From Chytridium lagenaria (lineage: Eukaryota > Chytridiomycota > Chytridiomycetes > Chytridiales > Chytridiaceae), in the NCBI GenBank assembly GCA_025449115.1, contig JAHLKC010000142.1, positions 1 through 64,000 on the forward strand: a stretch of 64,000 nt of DNA. The letters run 5' to 3'. The translations under genes were made by a program, and so were the position numbers. The notes under the pieces are model-generated. The model was not told the DNA's origin, searched no databases, and worked only from the letters and a program-made list of their open reading frames with translations. Shown here piece by piece: positions 62,800 to 64,000 of the stretch; within the stretch, counting starts at the first letter, position 1, and the number at the start of each line of letters is the position of its first letter.

Positions 62800-64000
62800 T
62801 CTAGAGGAGAGATCAAGACGCTGCAACTTCTTCCGCAGGTGGGAGTCGACAAGGGTGTCGACGGAAGCGTCTGCGCCTTTAGCGCCGTCATGTTTCTGGC
62901 TAAGCTGTTCCACGGAGCCTCGGAGGGACTAAAAGCGAAATGTTAGTCTCTTGTAAAATGGGTCAAGTTAAAGTTACCTTGATTTCATCTTCCATACCCT
63001 AAATCAGCAAGAGTGAAAGATATGAACAAGAAAATTGAGTCAGAATAAATATACAACACATGGAAAAACATGAAAATCTTTTGCTGAAGTACCTCAATCT
63101 TCTTCTTAAGCTCTTCGTTCTGTTTTATACTTCAAGTTAGACATCTTTTCTCAACAAGAAGCGCCCCGAAATCAGGGCAAACTGTGAATAACAGCAAAAC
63201 AAAGCAATAAACCTTCCAACAAACAACAAAATGATATTCCGCAGTCTCCTCACCTCGTTCTTCAATTTGTGATTCTCTTTGTTAAGCTCCTGCGAAGTTG
63301 CAGGTCGACTAGGGGGTGCAGTCTTCCTGGCTCCAGAAGTTGGTCTCGACGCCTTAACCGCATCCGCCGCAGGCTCCGTCTTCACTTCTGCCTTCACCAA
63401 AGCTCCCTTAGACCCCGCAAGCGAGCCCTTGGACCCCAGCGGCTTCCCTGCTGGTTTAGGCGCAGCTGCAGGCGCACCCTTTTAACGAAGTCTTTGATCC
63501 CGCCACATTCTCTTTTGACCCCACAGCCGGCTTCACCACCTCCTTCTTCGCCCCATTGACCACAGGCGAAGACTTGGCCAAACCCTCCTTCGACTTGACC
63601 AAGTTCGACTTTGAGTCTCCGTTGACTTTCGTCGCCACATTACCCTTTGACCCGTTCACATCCGTCTTAGATGTAGTAATCACTTGCGACTTTGACGTGT
63701 TGACCGCACCCTTGGAGTTGGACAATGTCGTCTTCTTGGCAAGATTGTTACGGGAATTCGTGCGAGAGCCTGGAGCAGTCGTCGTCGCTGCTCCACCCTT
63801 CTTGTTGGATTGCGGCTGGGGACGTCCTGATGCTGTAGTCGGACGGGACGGAGCTTTCTCTTCACTACCGTTCTTCAAGGGTGTGGGGATACCGGATGGA
63901 GGTGGTCCAGCATCAACAGGTGGCAAAGCTTCTGCTGAGGGCTCGCTAGCGTGAGCAGCTTCAGTGGACGGTTGGTCGTGGGACGCTTGGGCAGCGGCCT
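62800..64000 (-). CDS. Lys/Ser-rich disordered protein with C-terminal coiled coil (partial)
   Basis: It enters from the right edge. Low-complexity sequence with repeated Gly-Ser-Lys or Asn-Ser-Lys units (SKGALV, GSKGSLAGSKG, GSKENVAGSKTSL) covers about 63330-63930. A helical, heptad-like part follows (SQELNKENHKLKNEVRRLR) and continues in tiny exons (NEELKKKIE and GMEDEIK) and in SLRGSVEQLSQKH. A one-base break in the run near 63483 joins the two halves of the Lys-rich part. The stop is unresolved: three frames are open around 62790-62830. A microtubule- or nucleic-acid-binding function would fit the charge but is not shown. Confidence 0.5.

Overview
The window looks like nuclear DNA of a zoosporic (chytrid-type) fungus. 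Genes are dense on both strands and split by many short GT-AG introns, often 40-90 bases. The protein set is fungal in style: a Ptc5-like mitochondrial phosphatase, Gna1, Yih1, a Dal5/Tna1-type transporter and GPI-type secreted proteins. It also includes a homologue of the centriole/flagellum protein CCDC146/MBO2, expected only in lineages that keep a motile cilium. Species cannot be named from sequence alone.

Layout. 0-6 kb: tail of an unknown protein, a Glu/Leu/Phe/Val dehydrogenase-like gene with broken frames, and a Cys-rich receptor-like protein ending in an SH3 domain. 6-14 kb: an MFS permease, a membrane-anchored S41-type peptidase (minus strand) and a small secreted protein. 14-28 kb (all minus): an atypical Ras-like GTPase with a very long disordered tail, CCDC146, and an ankyrin protein with a PP1 docking motif. 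28.5-36 kb: a pentaspan prominin/tweety-like membrane protein whose tail is built from repeated micro-exons, a hotdog thioesterase and a small Ser-rich protein. 36.9-45 kb: a catabolic or secondary-metabolism-like group made of two head-to-head, nearly identical Rieske oxygenase genes, a zinc alcohol dehydrogenase and a TauD-type dioxygenase. 45-50.4 kb: a PBZ-SWIM-ATP-dependent DNA ligase fusion and a protein with two CxxC-x6-CxxC modules. 50.4-52.8 kb is gene-poor. 52.8-64 kb is tightly packed housekeeping: HIT hydrolase, Yippee, ATP11, PTC5, a TVP38-type membrane protein, GNA1, VPS60, YIH1 and a right-edge coiled-coil protein.

Two window-wide properties matter. First, long exons on both strands begin C-rich and end G-rich on the coding strand, with a switch inside the exon. 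I could count this by hand and it is not explained by the encoded proteins. Second, many otherwise well-conserved exons are interrupted by single-base frame breaks, often in homopolymers and also in genes unlikely to be dead. Most gene models therefore need one-base corrections, and consensus errors are as likely as real pseudogenes. Coordinates given for spliced genes are outer limits from start to stop codon.
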